64,000 bases of DNA, taken from NCBI RefSeq assembly GCF_007904105.1, contig NZ_CP042325.1, positions 2,170,001-2,234,000 on the forward strand, given 5' to 3'. This DNA is from Corynebacterium sp. sy039. GTDB lineage: Bacteria > Actinomycetota > Actinomycetes > Mycobacteriales > Mycobacteriaceae. The translations under genes and the position numbers were made by a program. Positions 26,598 to 37,508 of this stretch are shown here, piece by piece. The notes under the pieces are model-generated. The model had not been told where the DNA came from. It did no database searches and saw only the letters and a list, made by a program, of their open reading frames with translations. The number at the start of each line of letters is the position of its first letter. The first letter of the stretch is position 1.

Positions 26598-29486
26598 TTA
26601 TTTGACCACAAAGTTAATCATGCGTCCTGGCACCACAATGCTCTTAATGAGTTGCTTACCTGAGATTTGCGCCTGCACACTCTCATTATCGAGTGCTACC
26701 TGGGCAATCTGCTCTTGGGTGGCATCAGCCGGAACCATGACTCGTGCTCGAACTTTTCCATTGATCTGCACAGGTAGTTCAATTTCATCATCCTTGAGCC
26801 AGCGTTGTTCATGCGTCGGGAAGGCTTGGAATGTGATGGTGTCTTGGTGGCCAATTCGTTGCCATAATTCTTCAGCAATATGTGGCGCAATAGGAGCAAC
26901 CATGATGATCAGTGGTTCTACTGCAGCGCGTGGTACCCCATGTGGATAGGTTTTGGTGAGGTAATTGACGTACTCAATTTCCTTTGCTACCACGGTGTTT
27001 ATCCGCAAGTTGTCATAGTCGTCACGAATACCAGCAATACTGCGGTGCAGTGCTTTATTGTCTTGGTCGCTTAGTTCAGCGTCGATAAGCGTGGTATTGC
27101 CAGTATTTTCATCAACAACAAGACGCCAGAGTCGTTGTAGGAATCGTTGCGCACCGACGACGTCTTTTGTCGCCCACGGGCGAGAGGTATCCAATGGTCC
27201 CATTGCCATCTCATAAACGCGCAGGGTATCAGCACCAAAGTCACGACAAATGTCGTCGGGAGCAACGGCATTCTTGAGCGATTTACCCATTTTTCCATAT
27301 TCTTGGCTGACCTGTTCGCCCTGATAGTAGAAGGCACCGTCTTTTTCTTCTACCTCTGCTGCCGGCACATAGACACCCCGAGCATCAGTGTAGGCATAGG
27401 CTTGGATATAGCCTTGGTTATACAGACGTCGATAAGGTTCCCTTGAGCTAACAAACCCTAGGTCAAAGAGCACTTTATGCCAAAAACGTGCATAAAGCAG
27501 GTGCAATACAGCGTGCTCGACACCACCAACATAGAGATCTACACCACCTGGATCATTGCTGCCGTATTTCTCTGGCTGCGGACCAGTCCAATAGCGCTCA
27601 TTGTCAATGTCACAGAACTTCTCTGAGTTATGTGGATCAATATAACGCAATTGGTACCAAGAAGACCCTGCCCATTGGGGCATGACATTGGTATCACGTG
27701 TGTATTTTTTCAGACCGTCACCAAGATCAAGCTCCACATTGACCCATTCTTCTGCCTTTGCTAGTGGTGGCTGTGGTTCAGAATCTGCGTCCTCGGGATC
27801 GAAAGATACTGGTTTATAGTCGGCAACCTCAGGCAATTCGATTGGCAACATCGACTCAGGTAGCGCGTGTGCTAAACCATGCTCGTCATAGACGATAGGG
27901 AAGGGCTCTCCCCAATAGCGTTGGCGAGCAAAGAGCCAATCGCGCAATTTATATTGGATTTTTTCCTCACCATAGTCGTGAGCCACTAACCAATCGATTA
28001 CCTTGGCAATGGCTTGGGTCTTATCCAAACCGTTGATGTCGAGTCCACGTTCATTGGCAGAGTTAATGTGGGCATTATCGTCGATAAATGCTTGTTGAGA
28101 AATGTCACCTTCTACCACGGGGGTAATAGGCAAGCCGAACTCTTGGGCAAATTCATAATCACGCTGGTCATGGGCAGGAACTGCCATCACTGCACCAGTG
28201 CCGTAGCCGAGCAACACGTAGTCACTGATAAATACTGGAATCTCTTTGCCATTAACGGGATTTACGGCGTGAACACCCAGGTAGACACCGGTTTTTTCTT
28301 TATTCTCCTGGCGCTCAACATCACTTTTAGCAGCAATAGCTTTGCGATACTGAGCCACAGCAGCACGGGGATTGTCCTGTCCAAAAGTCCAGCGTGCATC
28401 ACAATCGGCATAGGCTGAGTCGGTATTCGCCGCAGCCAATAGCTCATCAACTAATTCATGCTCTGGTGCAAGAACAAGGAAACTAGCCCCAAATAGGGTA
28501 TCTGGTCGGGTCGTAAAAACAGTGATGTCATGTTCGAGAGCGCTAAAACGCACGTGCGCACCCCGGGAACGACCAATCCAGTTGCGCTGCATACTCTTTA
28601 CCTTGTCTGACCAATCAAGATCATCAAGGTCGTCGATAAGCCGATCAGAGTATGCGGTAATACGCATCATCCATTGAGAAAGATTCTTTCTGAACACAGG
28701 GAAATTACCCCGCTCAGACCGCCCGTCGGGAGTGACCTCCTCATTGGCGAGCACTGTACCCAAACCTGGGCACCAATTAACCGTGGAATGGCTGCGATAG
28801 ACCAAACGGAAACTATCGACGACTTTGCGTTGCTCAACTGGATCTAGCTCGCTATATGGCGCGCTGAACCCTTCCGGCACTGCCATCTCCCCCGACTCTA
28901 ATAAGGGAATCAACTCACTAATGGGACGAGCTTTTTGCTGCTGCTTATCAAACCATGAGTTAAAAATCTGTAAGAAAATCCACTGAGTCCACTTATAAAA
29001 CTCTGGATCAGTCGTGGTTACTTTACGACGACGATCATGCCCAAGACCAAGCTGGTTAAGCTGACGCTCCATGTTTTCGATATTGGTCTGCGTCGTCGTG
29101 CGTGGGTGAGTGCCTGTTTGGATTGCATATTGCTCTGCAGGCAAGCCAAAAGCATCATAACCCAAGGTATGCAATACATTTTTGCCGAGCATTCGGTTAA
29201 AACGAGCATAGACATCTGTGGCAATATACCCCAATGGGTGCCCCACATGGAGTCCAACTCCGGAAGGGTAGGGGAACATATCCTGAACGAAGAGTTTATC
29301 TTGAGCCAGCTGCTGTTTCGTTGCACCTGTGTTTTCCGCAAGATCGCCTACTGGGTTTGGCGCATTAAAAGTACCATTATCGATCCAGTATTTTTGCCAT
29401 TTGCGTTCAATTTCACCAGCTATTTCTGCGGTATAACGACACTGTGGCGCAGCAGAAGTAGCAGTATTTTCTTTCGTTTCAGTCAT
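26598..29486 (-). CDS. leuS: Leucyl-tRNA synthetase
   Basis: The 962-residue class I enzyme has the HIGH-type motif [15 protein letters not shown], the CP1 editing domain ([20 protein letters not shown]) and the KMSKS-type loop KMGKSLKN. The anticodon-binding end is [12 protein letters not shown]. Length is normal for actinobacteria. Confidence 0.97.
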   Translation of the reverse strand: MTETKENTATSAAPQCRYTAEIAGEIERKWQKYWIDNGTFNAPNPVGDLAENTGATKQQLAQDKLFVQDMFPYPSGVGLHVGHPLGYIATDVYARFNRMLGKNVLHTLGYDAFGLPAEQYAIQTGTHPRTTTQTNIENMERQLNQLGLGHDRRRKVTTTDPEFYKWTQWIFLQIFNSWFDKQQQKARPISELIPLLESGEMAVPEGFSAPYSELDPVEQRKVVDSFRLVYRSHSTVNWCPGLGTVLANEEVTPDGRSERGNFPVFRKNLSQWMMRITAYSDRLIDDLDDLDWSDKVKSMQRNWIGRSRGAHVRFSALEHDITVFTTRPDTLFGASFLVLAPEHELVDELLAAANTDSAYADCDARWTFGQDNPRAAVAQYRKAIAAKSDVERQENKEKTGVYLGVHAVNPVNGKEIPVFISDYVLLGYGTGAVMAVPAHDQRDYEFAQEFGLPITPVVEGDISQQAFIDDNAHINSANERGLDINGLDKTQAIAKVIDWLVAHDYGEEKIQYKLRDWLFARQRYWGEPFPIVYDEHGLAHALPESMLPIELPEVADYKPVSFDPEDADSEPQPPLAKAEEWVNVELDLGDGLKKYTRDTNVMPQWAGSSWYQLRYIDPHNSEKFCDIDNERYWTGPQPEKYGSNDPGGVDLYVGGVEHAVLHLLYARFWHKVLFDLGFVSSREPYRRLYNQGYIQAYAYTDARGVYVPAAEVEEKDGAFYYQGEQVSQEYGKMGKSLKNAVAPDDICRDFGADTLRVYEMAMGPLDTSRPWATKDVVGAQRFLQRLWRLVVDENTGNTTLIDAELSDQDNKALHRSIAGIRDDYDNLRINTVVAKEIEYVNYLTKTYPHGVPRAAVEPLIIMVAPIAPHIAEELWQRIGHQDTITFQAFPTHEQRWLKDDEIELPVQINGKVRARVMVPADATQEQIAQVALDNESVQAQISGKQLIKSIVVPGRMINFVVK

Positions 29487-29820
29487 GGGTAAATAGTTTA
29501 GTCGAGTCTTGATGGAGATGTACCAGGCACAAAGTCAAAGCCGCAATATACCGCAATATACCTTAAGCCTGTCCTTGAACTAGCCAAAGATACCCAAGCA
29601 CAGCAACAGCCGCAGCAAAAGCGCGAAAACCCAAAAGAAAAATGCGCAACATGAAGGGAAAACCACATTATGCCCCTAAAATGTGGGTAAAATCTGCAGG
29701 CAATTTTAGGGATGTGCAGGGCATATAATAATTTTTATGATTACAGATTGGACTCGATATACCTCAATATAGCTACACCATAAGCTACACCTATGCAGCA
29801 GATAAGGAGTGCTTCCGGTC
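29487..29820. other. 334-bp non-coding region between leuS and the TDT transporter
   Basis: It contains a 10-bp tandem repeat, CCGCAATATA twice (29541-29560), a possible -10 element TATAAT at 29724-29729, and two copies of AGCTACACC near 29771 and 29784. I see no small gene. Confidence 0.5.
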
Positions 29821-30954
29821 ATGGCAACAGCTCAGCCCACTTCTAAAAAAGTATTTCGCCAAGTAGAACACAAGAGAATGCTCTTTGCGCATATCGTACC
29901 CAATTGGTACGCAAGCGTCATGGGAACGGGAATCGTCGCTAATGCTGCGGCAACATTACCGCTACAATTTCCTGGGTTACATACTTTTGGCTTTATTATG
30001 TGGCTACTCGCAGTATTGATTTTCCTTGCTGTGACTATTGCTACAACTCTGCACTGGTTTATGTTCCACGAACGTGCCTCAGCACACCACACACATCCTG
30101 TATTCCAACATTTCTATGGTGCGCTACCGATGGCGATTTTGACTATCGGAGCTGGTTTTCTTATTTACGGCAAAGAGATTTTTGGAATAACTATTGCTTC
30201 TCATATCTCCATCGCACTGTGGAGCATTGGTACCATTCTTGGCTTAGCCACTGCCATTATCGTCCCTTATTTCTGGTTTAATCGCACTGCTTCTGCCCAG
30301 CAAGCAGGAATTGAGGGGGCTTTTGGTGGTTGGCTGATGTCTATTGTGCCCCCTATGGTTTCTGCTGCACTCGGTCCTGCGCTTATTCCATACCTGCCAC
30401 AAGGTCAGTGGCAAGAAACACTCCTATGGTGTTGCTATGGAATGTTCGGTATTTCGTTAATGACTGCCGTGCCTATCATTGTGCTCCTCATTGCTAAATT
30501 GGGACTCCACGGTCCAGGCCCAGTGGGAATGGTTCCCACCCTATTCATCGTGCTTGGCCCATTAGGGCAATCTGTTACCGCCGTCGGTAATATGGCGGAA
30601 AAATCGACAATTGTAGTAGATGAATCTACCGCAGAGATTTTGCAAATTTTTGGGCAAATATACGGTATGGCAGTGCTCGGTTTTGCGTTGCTCTGGACAG
30701 CAATCGCTGTGCTTATCACCTTCCATGCCGCACGCAATGGCATGAATTTCTCCCTTACTTGGTGGTCTTTTACCTTCCCAGTTGGTACGTGTGTCACCGG
30801 CTTTAGTGTTATGTCACGCCATATAGACATCGCCGTGCTCGATTTTTGGGCAGTGGTCTACTATGGCCTTCTTGTAGTGGCGTGGTTTATTGTTGCAGCA
30901 CGCACCTTCCATGCGTCGATAATTACCGGTGCGCTATTGCTACCACCAAAGTAA
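29821..30954 (+). CDS. TDT-family (TehA/SLAC1-like) transporter
   Basis: The 377-residue protein has about ten membrane helices, starting with NWYASVMGTGIVANAAATLP, the conserved first-helix motif of the tellurite-resistance/dicarboxylate transporter family. AAGGAG lies 11 bp before the ATG. Characterised corynebacterial relatives export dicarboxylates such as succinate; others move sulfite or malate, so the substrate is open. Confidence 0.88.
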   Translation: MATAQPTSKKVFRQVEHKRMLFAHIVPNWYASVMGTGIVANAAATLPLQFPGLHTFGFIMWLLAVLIFLAVTIATTLHWFMFHERASAHHTHPVFQHFYGALPMAILTIGAGFLIYGKEIFGITIASHISIALWSIGTILGLATAIIVPYFWFNRTASAQQAGIEGAFGGWLMSIVPPMVSAALGPALIPYLPQGQWQETLLWCCYGMFGISLMTAVPIIVLLIAKLGLHGPGPVGMVPTLFIVLGPLGQSVTAVGNMAEKSTIVVDESTAEILQIFGQIYGMAVLGFALLWTAIAVLITFHAARNGMNFSLTWWSFTFPVGTCVTGFSVMSRHIDIAVLDFWAVVYYGLLVVAWFIVAARTFHASIITGALLLPPK

Positions 30955-30998
30955 TATGCGTTTTACCGCTATGGCTAGGCAACTGGATGAAACTATGT

Positions 30999-31805
30999 CT
31001 AGCCTTGTGTTTTCTCAACTAAATCAGCTACCCGACGAATATCCCGCCCCAAAATTTCACTTACTCGCAATGCCCAGGGGACGGTGAGCCCAGCATGAGT
31101 GAGCAAATTTTGGTCAGCGAGAATTGTCCGAGTTTCTCCCATGCGCAACGTACCATCCGTCAAAATGGCAACACGATCGGCAATTTCATAAGCAAAATCG
31201 ACGTTGTGTGTTGCAAAAATAATCGTCGTGCCGGCTTGTGCTAGCTCATCTATGAACCCACGCACTGCCTCTTGGCCTTCCGGGTCTAAGCCAGCAGTTG
31301 GCTCGTCTAATACTAATACTGCTGGTTGCATTGCTAAAGCCCCAGCGAGACTGACTCGTTTCCGCTGCCCAAAAGATAAATGGTGTGGTACGTGGTTGGC
31401 ATATTCGACAAGTCCTGTACGTATCAAGGCAGATTCAACTCGCTGTGCTACCTCTTCCTCAGATAAACCCAAGTTAATGGGACCATAAGACACATCAGCG
31501 CTAACTGTTGTGGAAAAAATTTGTTCATCAGGTTCTTGGAGTACAAGCTGAATGGCTCGACGTACTCTATCGCGTCCTGCACGGTGATAACTATATGGTT
31601 GCTCGTTAAGAAATACTGTCCCGGAATCTGGTTTCCATGCCCCCGCGATAATACGGAATAATGTGGATTTACCTGCACCATTGCGTCCGAGCAACGCAAT
31701 AACTTCACCCGGGTGTGCCCAAAAATTTATCGCGCGCAATACTTCGGTGTGTTCGTGGCTAAACGACACATTATCAATCCGAATAATCGGCGGGTTTTCT
31801 GGCAT
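30999..31805 (-). CDS. cbiO: Cobalt ECF transporter ATPase
   Basis: The 268-residue ABC ATPase has Walker A GRNGAGKST, signature LSFGQRKRVSLAGA and Walker B VLVLDEPTAGLDP. Last gene of cbiMNQO, it energises uptake with CbiQ. Confidence 0.94.
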   Translation of the reverse strand: MPENPPIIRIDNVSFSHEHTEVLRAINFWAHPGEVIALLGRNGAGKSTLFRIIAGAWKPDSGTVFLNEQPYSYHRAGRDRVRRAIQLVLQEPDEQIFSTTVSADVSYGPINLGLSEEEVAQRVESALIRTGLVEYANHVPHHLSFGQRKRVSLAGALAMQPAVLVLDEPTAGLDPEGQEAVRGFIDELAQAGTTIIFATHNVDFAYEIADRVAILTDGTLRMGETRTILADQNLLTHAGLTVPWALRVSEILGRDIRRVADLVEKTQG

Positions 31806-31823
31806 ATTTTTGTCCTATCGCGC

Positions 31824-32543
31824 TCATATACTTGCAGCAATAATAAAACCAAAAAGCACACTAATGGCAATAATGCGGATCACATTTGCCTGACGTCGGG
31901 GCAGCATGACCTGCATTGCCGTTGGATCGGCGCGCAACTCCAAACCTGCGCCAAGATTGCGTGCCTTTGTAAAAGAAATCACAAAGAGCGAAGCTGCTTG
32001 AGCTGCCGCCGACTGCACCATACGCCGCTTATTACTATGCCCTAAGCGTAACGCTTGAGCTTGCCACATTGACTGCGCCGTGGTCAGCATAATACTAATC
32101 ATGCGATACATGAGCATAATGACATAGCACAAGGTCTGTGGCAGCCCTATTCTACCCAGCCAAGCAATCACTTCCGCTAGGGGAGTGGTCAAGCTAAAGA
32201 GCACCACCGCCGCAGAAGCAATCACACTTCGACAAAGTAAGAGTGCTGCACGCTGTAGACCTGCGTCGATAAGCTCAATGCCATGCAGGCTCAAGCGAAA
32301 TATCAGCGGCAAAACACCCAGCGCGATAAAAAAACTCAACGCACTCATGGTGGCACAGAACAGGCTCAGTGGCACCTGCGTTCTCAGTACCAATAGTCCC
32401 AGGCAGAGCGCACATAGCGGCAATGTCGGCAGCGGTGCAAGCCCAATACTTAGCACAACAAACCCAAAGAATAAAAAGGCTTTTTCCCCAACACTACGCT
32501 TTGCCCAGGGATTACGTACAGCTGCTTTTTCTAGTGGATTCAC
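31824..32543 (-). CDS. cbiQ: Cobalt ECF transporter membrane subunit
   Basis: The 239-residue protein has about five membrane helices, followed by an amphipathic coupling segment (AQALRLGHSN, KARNLGAGLELRA). These A-R-x-x-G-type motifs dock onto the ATPase. It follows cbiN by 5 bp. Confidence 0.9.
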   Translation of the reverse strand: MNPLEKAAVRNPWAKRSVGEKAFLFFGFVVLSIGLAPLPTLPLCALCLGLLVLRTQVPLSLFCATMSALSFFIALGVLPLIFRLSLHGIELIDAGLQRAALLLCRSVIASAAVVLFSLTTPLAEVIAWLGRIGLPQTLCYVIMLMYRMISIMLTTAQSMWQAQALRLGHSNKRRMVQSAAAQAASLFVISFTKARNLGAGLELRADPTAMQVMLPRRQANVIRIIAISVLFGFIIAASI

Positions 32544-32548
32544 AATAT

Positions 32549-32881
32549 CTATGTGTCTTTATGCACTTTCGACGCACTACCTGCGCGTTCTTTAGCGCGC
32601 CCCCGATACACGCCGAGTGTGTATCCCACCACGCCTGCGCCTAAGGCTGCTTGGAGTGCAAATAAGCCGGACTCTACTTCACCGGGTAGCTCACCAATAA
32701 TCGACTGGAACCACGGCTGATAATCAGGAGAATACTGCGTGATAATTTCTTCTGCACCATCATCAGTACCGCCAAAGGCTTCTTCACCAGCAGAATTAGT
32801 GGAATGAATCATAAAGGGCAAAACAGCAATAACAATAATAAGCGCGATAAGCCCCAAAGATACCCATGTTGATTTTTTCAT
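32549..32881 (-). CDS. cbiN: Cobalt transport accessory protein CbiN
   Basis: The 110-residue protein has two membrane helices around an extracellular loop with FGGTDDGAEEII and SPDYQPWFQSI, the CbiN hallmark. Its ATG overlaps the cbiM stop codon by one base (TAATG). Presence of CbiN rather than NikN/NikL argues for Co2+ over Ni2+. Confidence 0.92.
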   Translation of the reverse strand: MKKSTWVSLGLIALIIVIAVLPFMIHSTNSAGEEAFGGTDDGAEEIITQYSPDYQPWFQSIIGELPGEVESGLFALQAALGAGVVGYTLGVYRGRAKERAGSASKVHKDT

Positions 32882-33591
32882 TATGCTGACACCTCTTGGT
32901 TAGGAGTAGGCTGCGCTGTCTCCTCTATGCTCTCTGATGATGTCATAACACCCAGACGGATCAACTCAGCAGCAGCGATACTCTTTAGTGCTCGGATAAT
33001 CAGTACCGTAACAATAGCTTCAATAAGCGCCAATGGCAGCTGCGTGGGAGCATAGAGTGCCAAAAAGGAACCTAATGCTGAGAAGAAATTGCCACCATGA
33101 TGCGCCAATGCAAGTTGGGTAGCAGTAACCATGTAGGTAGAAATATCGGCGAAAAATGCGGCACCGAAAATAGCTACTTCTATCCCGATCTTTGCTTTTC
33201 TCAGTGCCGACCAGCACGCATAGCCCACCCACGGACCAACTATTGCCATGGAAGTCACATTGGCACCCAAAGTAGTAATGCCACCGTGAGCTAGTAATAA
33301 TGCCTGAAATAGCAGCACTATTGTTCCAATAAAGGCCATGACTGGGGGCTTGAATAATACTGCCCCCAGTCCAGTGCCAGTGGGGTGAGAGGAAGAACCT
33401 GTAACAGAGGGGATTTTTAATGCACTCAGAACAAAACTGAAAGCACCAGCGGCTCCTAAGAGCAATCCTGTTTCTGGTTGTTCTTTTACTTGTTTATGCA
33501 CACAATAAGCACCATAGGCAACAAAAGGTGTGGCTACCGCCGTCCACCCTATTGCGTGTGAGATTGGCAAGAATCCTTCTGCAATATGCAT
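32881..33591 (-). CDS. cbiM: Cobalt transporter substrate-binding subunit
   Basis: The 236-residue protein starts MHIAEGFLP, where the extreme N-terminal Met-His coordinates the metal. I chose the ATG at 33591, preceded by TTGGAGC, because an upstream TTG would bury that His. Seven helices are predicted, with SSSHPTGTGLGAVLFKPPVM, typical of CbiM. The gene is first behind a cobalamin riboswitch. Confidence 0.93.
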   Translation of the reverse strand: MHIAEGFLPISHAIGWTAVATPFVAYGAYCVHKQVKEQPETGLLLGAAGAFSFVLSALKIPSVTGSSSHPTGTGLGAVLFKPPVMAFIGTIVLLFQALLLAHGGITTLGANVTSMAIVGPWVGYACWSALRKAKIGIEVAIFGAAFFADISTYMVTATQLALAHHGGNFFSALGSFLALYAPTQLPLALIEAIVTVLIIRALKSIAAAELIRLGVMTSSESIEETAQPTPNQEVSA

Positions 33592-33644
33592 ATGCTCCAA
33601 CTTTCGATCGGCACCCGAGTCCTCGCAGGTGATAACGCTATATG

Positions 33645-33885
33645 TGCCATAGTCGGTCTCCTGGCTTTAAGGCGATAACGCGTGAGCCTTCCCATTGCAT
33701 ACGCAACAGTGGCTGGCCAATACCGTGACGCGTTATGTCGCAAGTATTCAATGCTTATTGATACTTATTACCTCATACAGTGGCGAGGTCCGCTGTCGGA
33801 TTCGCACCGACATTCCCGTTCACTACGACGACATCAACTATAAACCATAGTCACACTCTTATGCACCACCGGTGTACTGTAGGAT
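33645..33885 (-). promoter_or_regulatory. Cobalamin riboswitch upstream of cbiMNQO
   Basis: On the minus strand the order is a paired GGTGGTGCATAAG start, the core GGTGCGAATCCGACAGCGG, CTCGCCACTG, then GGGAAGG, CACGCGTTATCGCC and the B12 box GCCAGGAGACC. These are the conserved elements of the class, in the right order. It ends about 55 bases before the cbiM start, so a translational or short transcriptional mechanism is possible. Confidence 0.93.
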
Positions 33886-33924
33886 CGATCAGGAAAGTGA
33901 TGAGAACAAGACAAAGGTACAAGC

Positions 33925-35421
33925 TCAGTGCTTTTGATAGAGTGATTTTCCTTGATACTGAGCATCACTGGTCACCCATACTCCCAGATTGCGGAAAATA
34001 CCTTCATCGACTGAGCCAAGGATGGTCGTCGTATGCACATCAACACCGCGAAGATTCTTAAGTTGCTCCAGTGCAGCTCGAGCATGAGGATCACTAGAAG
34101 CAGACACTGATAACGCAATGAGCACCTCGTCGGTGTGCAAACGCGGATTCACACTACCCAAATGCTTTGTTTTGAGATTCTGAATTGGCTCAATGGCAGC
34201 AGGAGAAAGCAAGTGCTGCTCATCAGGTATGCCGGCTAGATATTTCAATGAATTGAGTAACATAGCAGCGCAACATCCTAGTAGGGCAGAGGTGCGCCCT
34301 GTGATAATCGTTCCATCGGCAAGTATGGCTGCACACGCTGGTTCCTGTGTTTGCGCTGCCCGTTCACGTGCGATAGTAATAATCCGCCGCTGTTCTATAC
34401 CAATATCTGCTTTTGCCATTATTTGCGCGGCACGCTCGGAGATCGCACTGCTATGCCCATATCGCACCTCATCGACGCGTGCTTTTGCATAACGACGAAT
34501 AATCTCTTGCTGGCTCGCCTGCCTGCATACTTGATCATCGGTAATGCAAAAACCAGCCATATTGACTCCCATATCAGTAGGGGATTGATAAGGTGTTTTG
34601 CCGGTTAAGCGCTTAAGTAGTGACTTGAGCAGGGGAAATGCCTCAACATCGCGATTATAATTCACACTCGACGTGCCATAGGCGCTCAGATGAAAATGGT
34701 CAATGACGTTAGCGTCAGCCAAATCCACTGTTGCTGCCTCATAAGCCAGGTTGACTGGATGTTCAAGGGGGAGATTCCATATTGGAAAAGTCTCAAACTT
34801 GGCATAACCAGCGTTTATGCCACGACGATGTTCATGGTAAATCTGGCTCAAGCAGGTTGCTAATTTTCCTGAACCTGGACCTGGTGCAGTAACCACCACA
34901 AGATCACGTGTGGTGTGGGCATATTCATTGCGTCCCAAGCCTTCTTCCGACACAATATGCTCGATATTCGAGGGGTAGCCTTCAATAACACGATGACGTG
35001 CAACTTTTACCCCAAGACGGATGAGCCTTTCCCGAAATTGCGCTGCTTTGTGGTTATCCTCTTCCATTTGGGTCAGCACGACATTTTCGACCAAAAATCC
35101 ACGCTCGCGGAATACATCAATGAGACGCAGCACATCATCTTCATAGCTAATATCGAGGTCAGCGCGCATTTTATTGCGCTGCAAGTCTTTGGCATTGAGG
35201 CAGATGAGAATTTCCAGCTCGTCTTTAATGCGATCGAGCATGGCGATTTTATTGTCAGGGCTAAATCCCGGGAGCACCCGAGAGGCGTGCAGATCGTCGA
35301 AAAGTTTACCACCCATTTCCAGATAGAGTTTTCCGCCAATTTCTTCACGCCGTTGTTGGATATGCTGCGATTGCATTTCAATGTATTTATCGCGGTCAAA
35401 CCCTATTTTATGTGCTTGCAC
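33925..35421 (-). CDS. DUF1846-family protein
   Basis: The 498-residue protein from GTG at 35421 ([18 protein letters not shown]) follows a GAGAGGA ribosome site. An ATG 15 codons earlier would run across a parS-like sequence. Conserved parts are [17 protein letters not shown] and [21 protein letters not shown], a P-loop-like stretch. DUF1846 structures are known but the function is not settled. The cobalamin riboswitch begins 40 bp beyond its stop. Confidence 0.85.
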   Translation of the reverse strand: MQAHKIGFDRDKYIEMQSQHIQQRREEIGGKLYLEMGGKLFDDLHASRVLPGFSPDNKIAMLDRIKDELEILICLNAKDLQRNKMRADLDISYEDDVLRLIDVFRERGFLVENVVLTQMEEDNHKAAQFRERLIRLGVKVARHRVIEGYPSNIEHIVSEEGLGRNEYAHTTRDLVVVTAPGPGSGKLATCLSQIYHEHRRGINAGYAKFETFPIWNLPLEHPVNLAYEAATVDLADANVIDHFHLSAYGTSSVNYNRDVEAFPLLKSLLKRLTGKTPYQSPTDMGVNMAGFCITDDQVCRQASQQEIIRRYAKARVDEVRYGHSSAISERAAQIMAKADIGIEQRRIITIARERAAQTQEPACAAILADGTIITGRTSALLGCCAAMLLNSLKYLAGIPDEQHLLSPAAIEPIQNLKTKHLGSVNPRLHTDEVLIALSVSASSDPHARAALEQLKNLRGVDVHTTTILGSVDEGIFRNLGVWVTSDAQYQGKSLYQKH

Positions 35422-35440
35422 TACTGTCCTCTCTCTACGC

Positions 35441-35454
35441 GTTTCATGTGAAAC
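35441..35454. promoter_or_regulatory. parS-like site 1
   Basis: GTTTCATGTGAAAC matches 13 of 14 bases of the parS core GTTTCACGTGAAAC. It lies between the DUF1846 start and the dicarboxylate transporter. Confidence 0.75.
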
Positions 35455-35464
35455 CACATAAAAC

Positions 35465-35498
35465 ACAAAAATCCCGCCACCAGTTTAGCAGCGGGAGA
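35465..35498 (-). terminator. Terminator of the dicarboxylate symporter gene
   Basis: On the minus strand TCCCGC pairs with GCGGGA and is followed by TTTTTGTGTTTT, 20 bp after the stop. Confidence 0.75.
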
Positions 35499-35515
35499 AC
35501 AAGGCTTAAGCGTAC

Positions 35516-36751
35516 TTAATCATCAGCACCAATAGCAACTGCCAGCCCTAAATCATCTTCATCAAGTAACTCGGTGCGCTGGATATTACCCTTAGCAAAC
35601 TTATCGACGACCATCGCAATGGCACCATCACCAGTAACATTGCAGGCCGTGCCAAAGGAGTCAATCGCTATATAGGCAGCAATCATCAACGCAACTTGAT
35701 CTTCACTGAAGCCAAGATTTGCCGACAGCAAGCCCACCGCTGCCATGATAGCGCCACCAGGAACACCAGGAGCTGCCACCATAGTCACACCGAGCATAAG
35801 GATAAAACCGATTGCAGTACCCAAACTCAGATCCATGTTGTCCATGAAGATAATCGCAAAAGAGAAAAGCGTAATTTTCATCATGGAACCCGAAAGATGA
35901 ATGGTGGCGCACAGTGGAATAACGAAACCGGCTACTGAAGCATGGACATCATTCTTACGCGCTGCTTGATAGGTAACCGGAATTGTCGCTGCTGAAGAAG
36001 AAGTACCTAGAGCAGTGAAATACGCAGGAAGCATATTCTTCAATGAACGAAATGGATTCTTACCAGCAATAGCACCTGCAATAATGAATTGGATAAGTAA
36101 CAGGATAAAACTCATCACGATTGCCAATACCAGCACCTTAGAAAAGGCAATAAGCGTTGTCTTGAGATTGCCATTCATGCCCAACGACAAAAACATTCCG
36201 AAAATATAGATAGGCAGTAGTGGCACAATGAATGAGGAAATAATTTTCATGACCACTCGTCGTAAGTCTGCAACACCACCATAGAGCGTATCTGACTTTA
36301 CTGCCGTCATCGCTACACCTACGGCAAAGGCAAGAATGAGCGCTGTCATCACTTCCATAGGCGCTGGAATGTCAATGGAAATATATGAGCTAAGCGCGCC
36401 TTTTTCAATATCCGCCGCCTTTATCGACTTCTGCCCAGCCAAGAGTACCGGATACAAGGAAGTAGCCACTAGCCAGGACAATAAACCAGATACCACAGCA
36501 GACCCATAGGCAATTCCTGTAGTAATGGCCAGCCACTTACCAGCTCCTCGACCAAGACCAGCAATTGCTGGGGTAATCAATGCGAAAATAAGCACTGGGA
36601 TAAAAAAGCCAAGGAAGTTACTAAACAGCCCATTAAAAGTAACAAAAACCCGTGCTAGGGGCACTGGGAAGAACAGACTGCACAAGGAACCAAGAATAAT
36701 TGCGAGAATAATCCGAAATAATAGCGACGAGGATAACCGCTTAATGTCCAT
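35516..36751 (-). CDS. Dicarboxylate/amino acid:cation symporter (DAACS family)
   Basis: The 411-residue membrane protein has the serine-rich re-entrant loop LGTSSSAATIPVT and a second loop with GVPGGAIMAA, followed by SFGTACNVTGDGA. These are DAACS hallmarks binding Na+ and substrate. A serine/threonine or dicarboxylate substrate is likely; it cannot be fixed from sequence. Confidence 0.9.
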   Translation of the reverse strand: MDIKRLSSSLLFRIILAIILGSLCSLFFPVPLARVFVTFNGLFSNFLGFFIPVLIFALITPAIAGLGRGAGKWLAITTGIAYGSAVVSGLLSWLVATSLYPVLLAGQKSIKAADIEKGALSSYISIDIPAPMEVMTALILAFAVGVAMTAVKSDTLYGGVADLRRVVMKIISSFIVPLLPIYIFGMFLSLGMNGNLKTTLIAFSKVLVLAIVMSFILLLIQFIIAGAIAGKNPFRSLKNMLPAYFTALGTSSSAATIPVTYQAARKNDVHASVAGFVIPLCATIHLSGSMMKITLFSFAIIFMDNMDLSLGTAIGFILMLGVTMVAAPGVPGGAIMAAVGLLSANLGFSEDQVALMIAAYIAIDSFGTACNVTGDGAIAMVVDKFAKGNIQRTELLDEDDLGLAVAIGADD

Positions 36752-36872
36752 GTCAAACCCCTTAAAGGTGGGAATAATTAACTTTGCTGTTACTATACCG
36801 AACTTTCGACGGCAACCAAGCCTTTAATCATGAATTAGCAAGACGCAACCAGCCAGCGTTAAACTAAAACTC

Positions 36873-37400
36873 ATGAATACCGGCATTATTATCGGCACTG
36901 CCCTCAGTCTATGCTCACTTTTTCTCCTCACCATCGGTGTCTTGTCCTGGTGCAATGCATTACGCGGCAATAAGATCATTGGTATTCGGGTTCCAGAGGT
37001 AAGAAAATCTGAAGAGCTTTGGAATGCTGCTCATCATGTCGCAGGACCCATATGGGTACTGGCATCAATCAGTCTTTCCTTTGGCGGACTCATGTCATTC
37101 AATGCCCACGGGTGGGAATGGCTTTTGCCGATAGCTTTTTGCCTAATCACATTGGTGCTCATTAGTCTTGGCGCTAATTTAGGTGCTCGGACAGCCGCAA
37201 TTTTGGATCAACAGCAACAACAAAGCACTGATCAAGGGTGTGATTGTGGCGGCACCTGCAGCACAGAAACAAATGCAGAACCTGCTGCTACTCCCGAGGT
37301 AGATGTGACGGCTCTGCGTCGGGCAGCGCATACTGCAGATGCTGCTGATTCAGCTCATGCAGGTGCCGAACCTGCCGCTAAACCTGTTACAGAGGGCTGA
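36873..37400 (+). CDS. SdpI-family membrane protein
   Basis: The 175-residue protein has three membrane segments and the SdpI motif NKIIGIRVPEVRKSEELWNAAH. A Cys-rich CDCGGTC patch and an Ala/Glu-rich C-terminal tail of about 55 residues follow. B. subtilis SdpI gives immunity to the SdpC toxin, but the family is broad and a toxin partner is not seen. It lies just before the trp leader. Confidence 0.8.
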   Translation: MNTGIIIGTALSLCSLFLLTIGVLSWCNALRGNKIIGIRVPEVRKSEELWNAAHHVAGPIWVLASISLSFGGLMSFNAHGWEWLLPIAFCLITLVLISLGANLGARTAAILDQQQQQSTDQGCDCGGTCSTETNAEPAATPEVDVTALRRAAHTADAADSAHAGAEPAAKPVTEG

Positions 37401-37402
37401 GT

Positions 37403-37423
37403 TTTACCCCACCTGGGGTGAAA
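37403..37423 (+). terminator. Hairpin after the SdpI-family gene
   Basis: TTTTACCCC and GGGGTGAAA pair around ACCT directly after the stop. There is no U-run, so it could be an operator of the trp promoter instead. A weak -35 (TTGCGA, 37425) and -10 (TAGGTT, 37448) follow. Confidence 0.4.
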
Positions 37424-37461
37424 CTTGCGAAAGAACCATGCTCACAGTAGGTTTACAAAGT

Positions 37462-37506
37462 ATGGCTTTGGTAACTAATTCACGTACATGGTGGTGGCGC
37501 GCTTAG
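37462..37506 (+). CDS. trpL: trp operon leader peptide (Trp-Trp-Trp)
   Basis: A 14-codon frame encodes MALVTNSRTWWWRA. Three consecutive Trp codons just before mutually exclusive hairpins identify a ribosome-mediated attenuator. The ribosome site is weak and the start lies about two bases past the likely transcription start, so it may be translated leaderless. Confidence 0.9.
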   Translation: MALVTNSRTWWWRA

Positions 37507-37508
37507 CG

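Noticed and set aside
36873..37400. SdpI-type protein as immunity to a nearby toxin
   Set aside because: No SdpC-like or other toxin gene is adjacent; the family is broad and the gene sits between unrelated operons.
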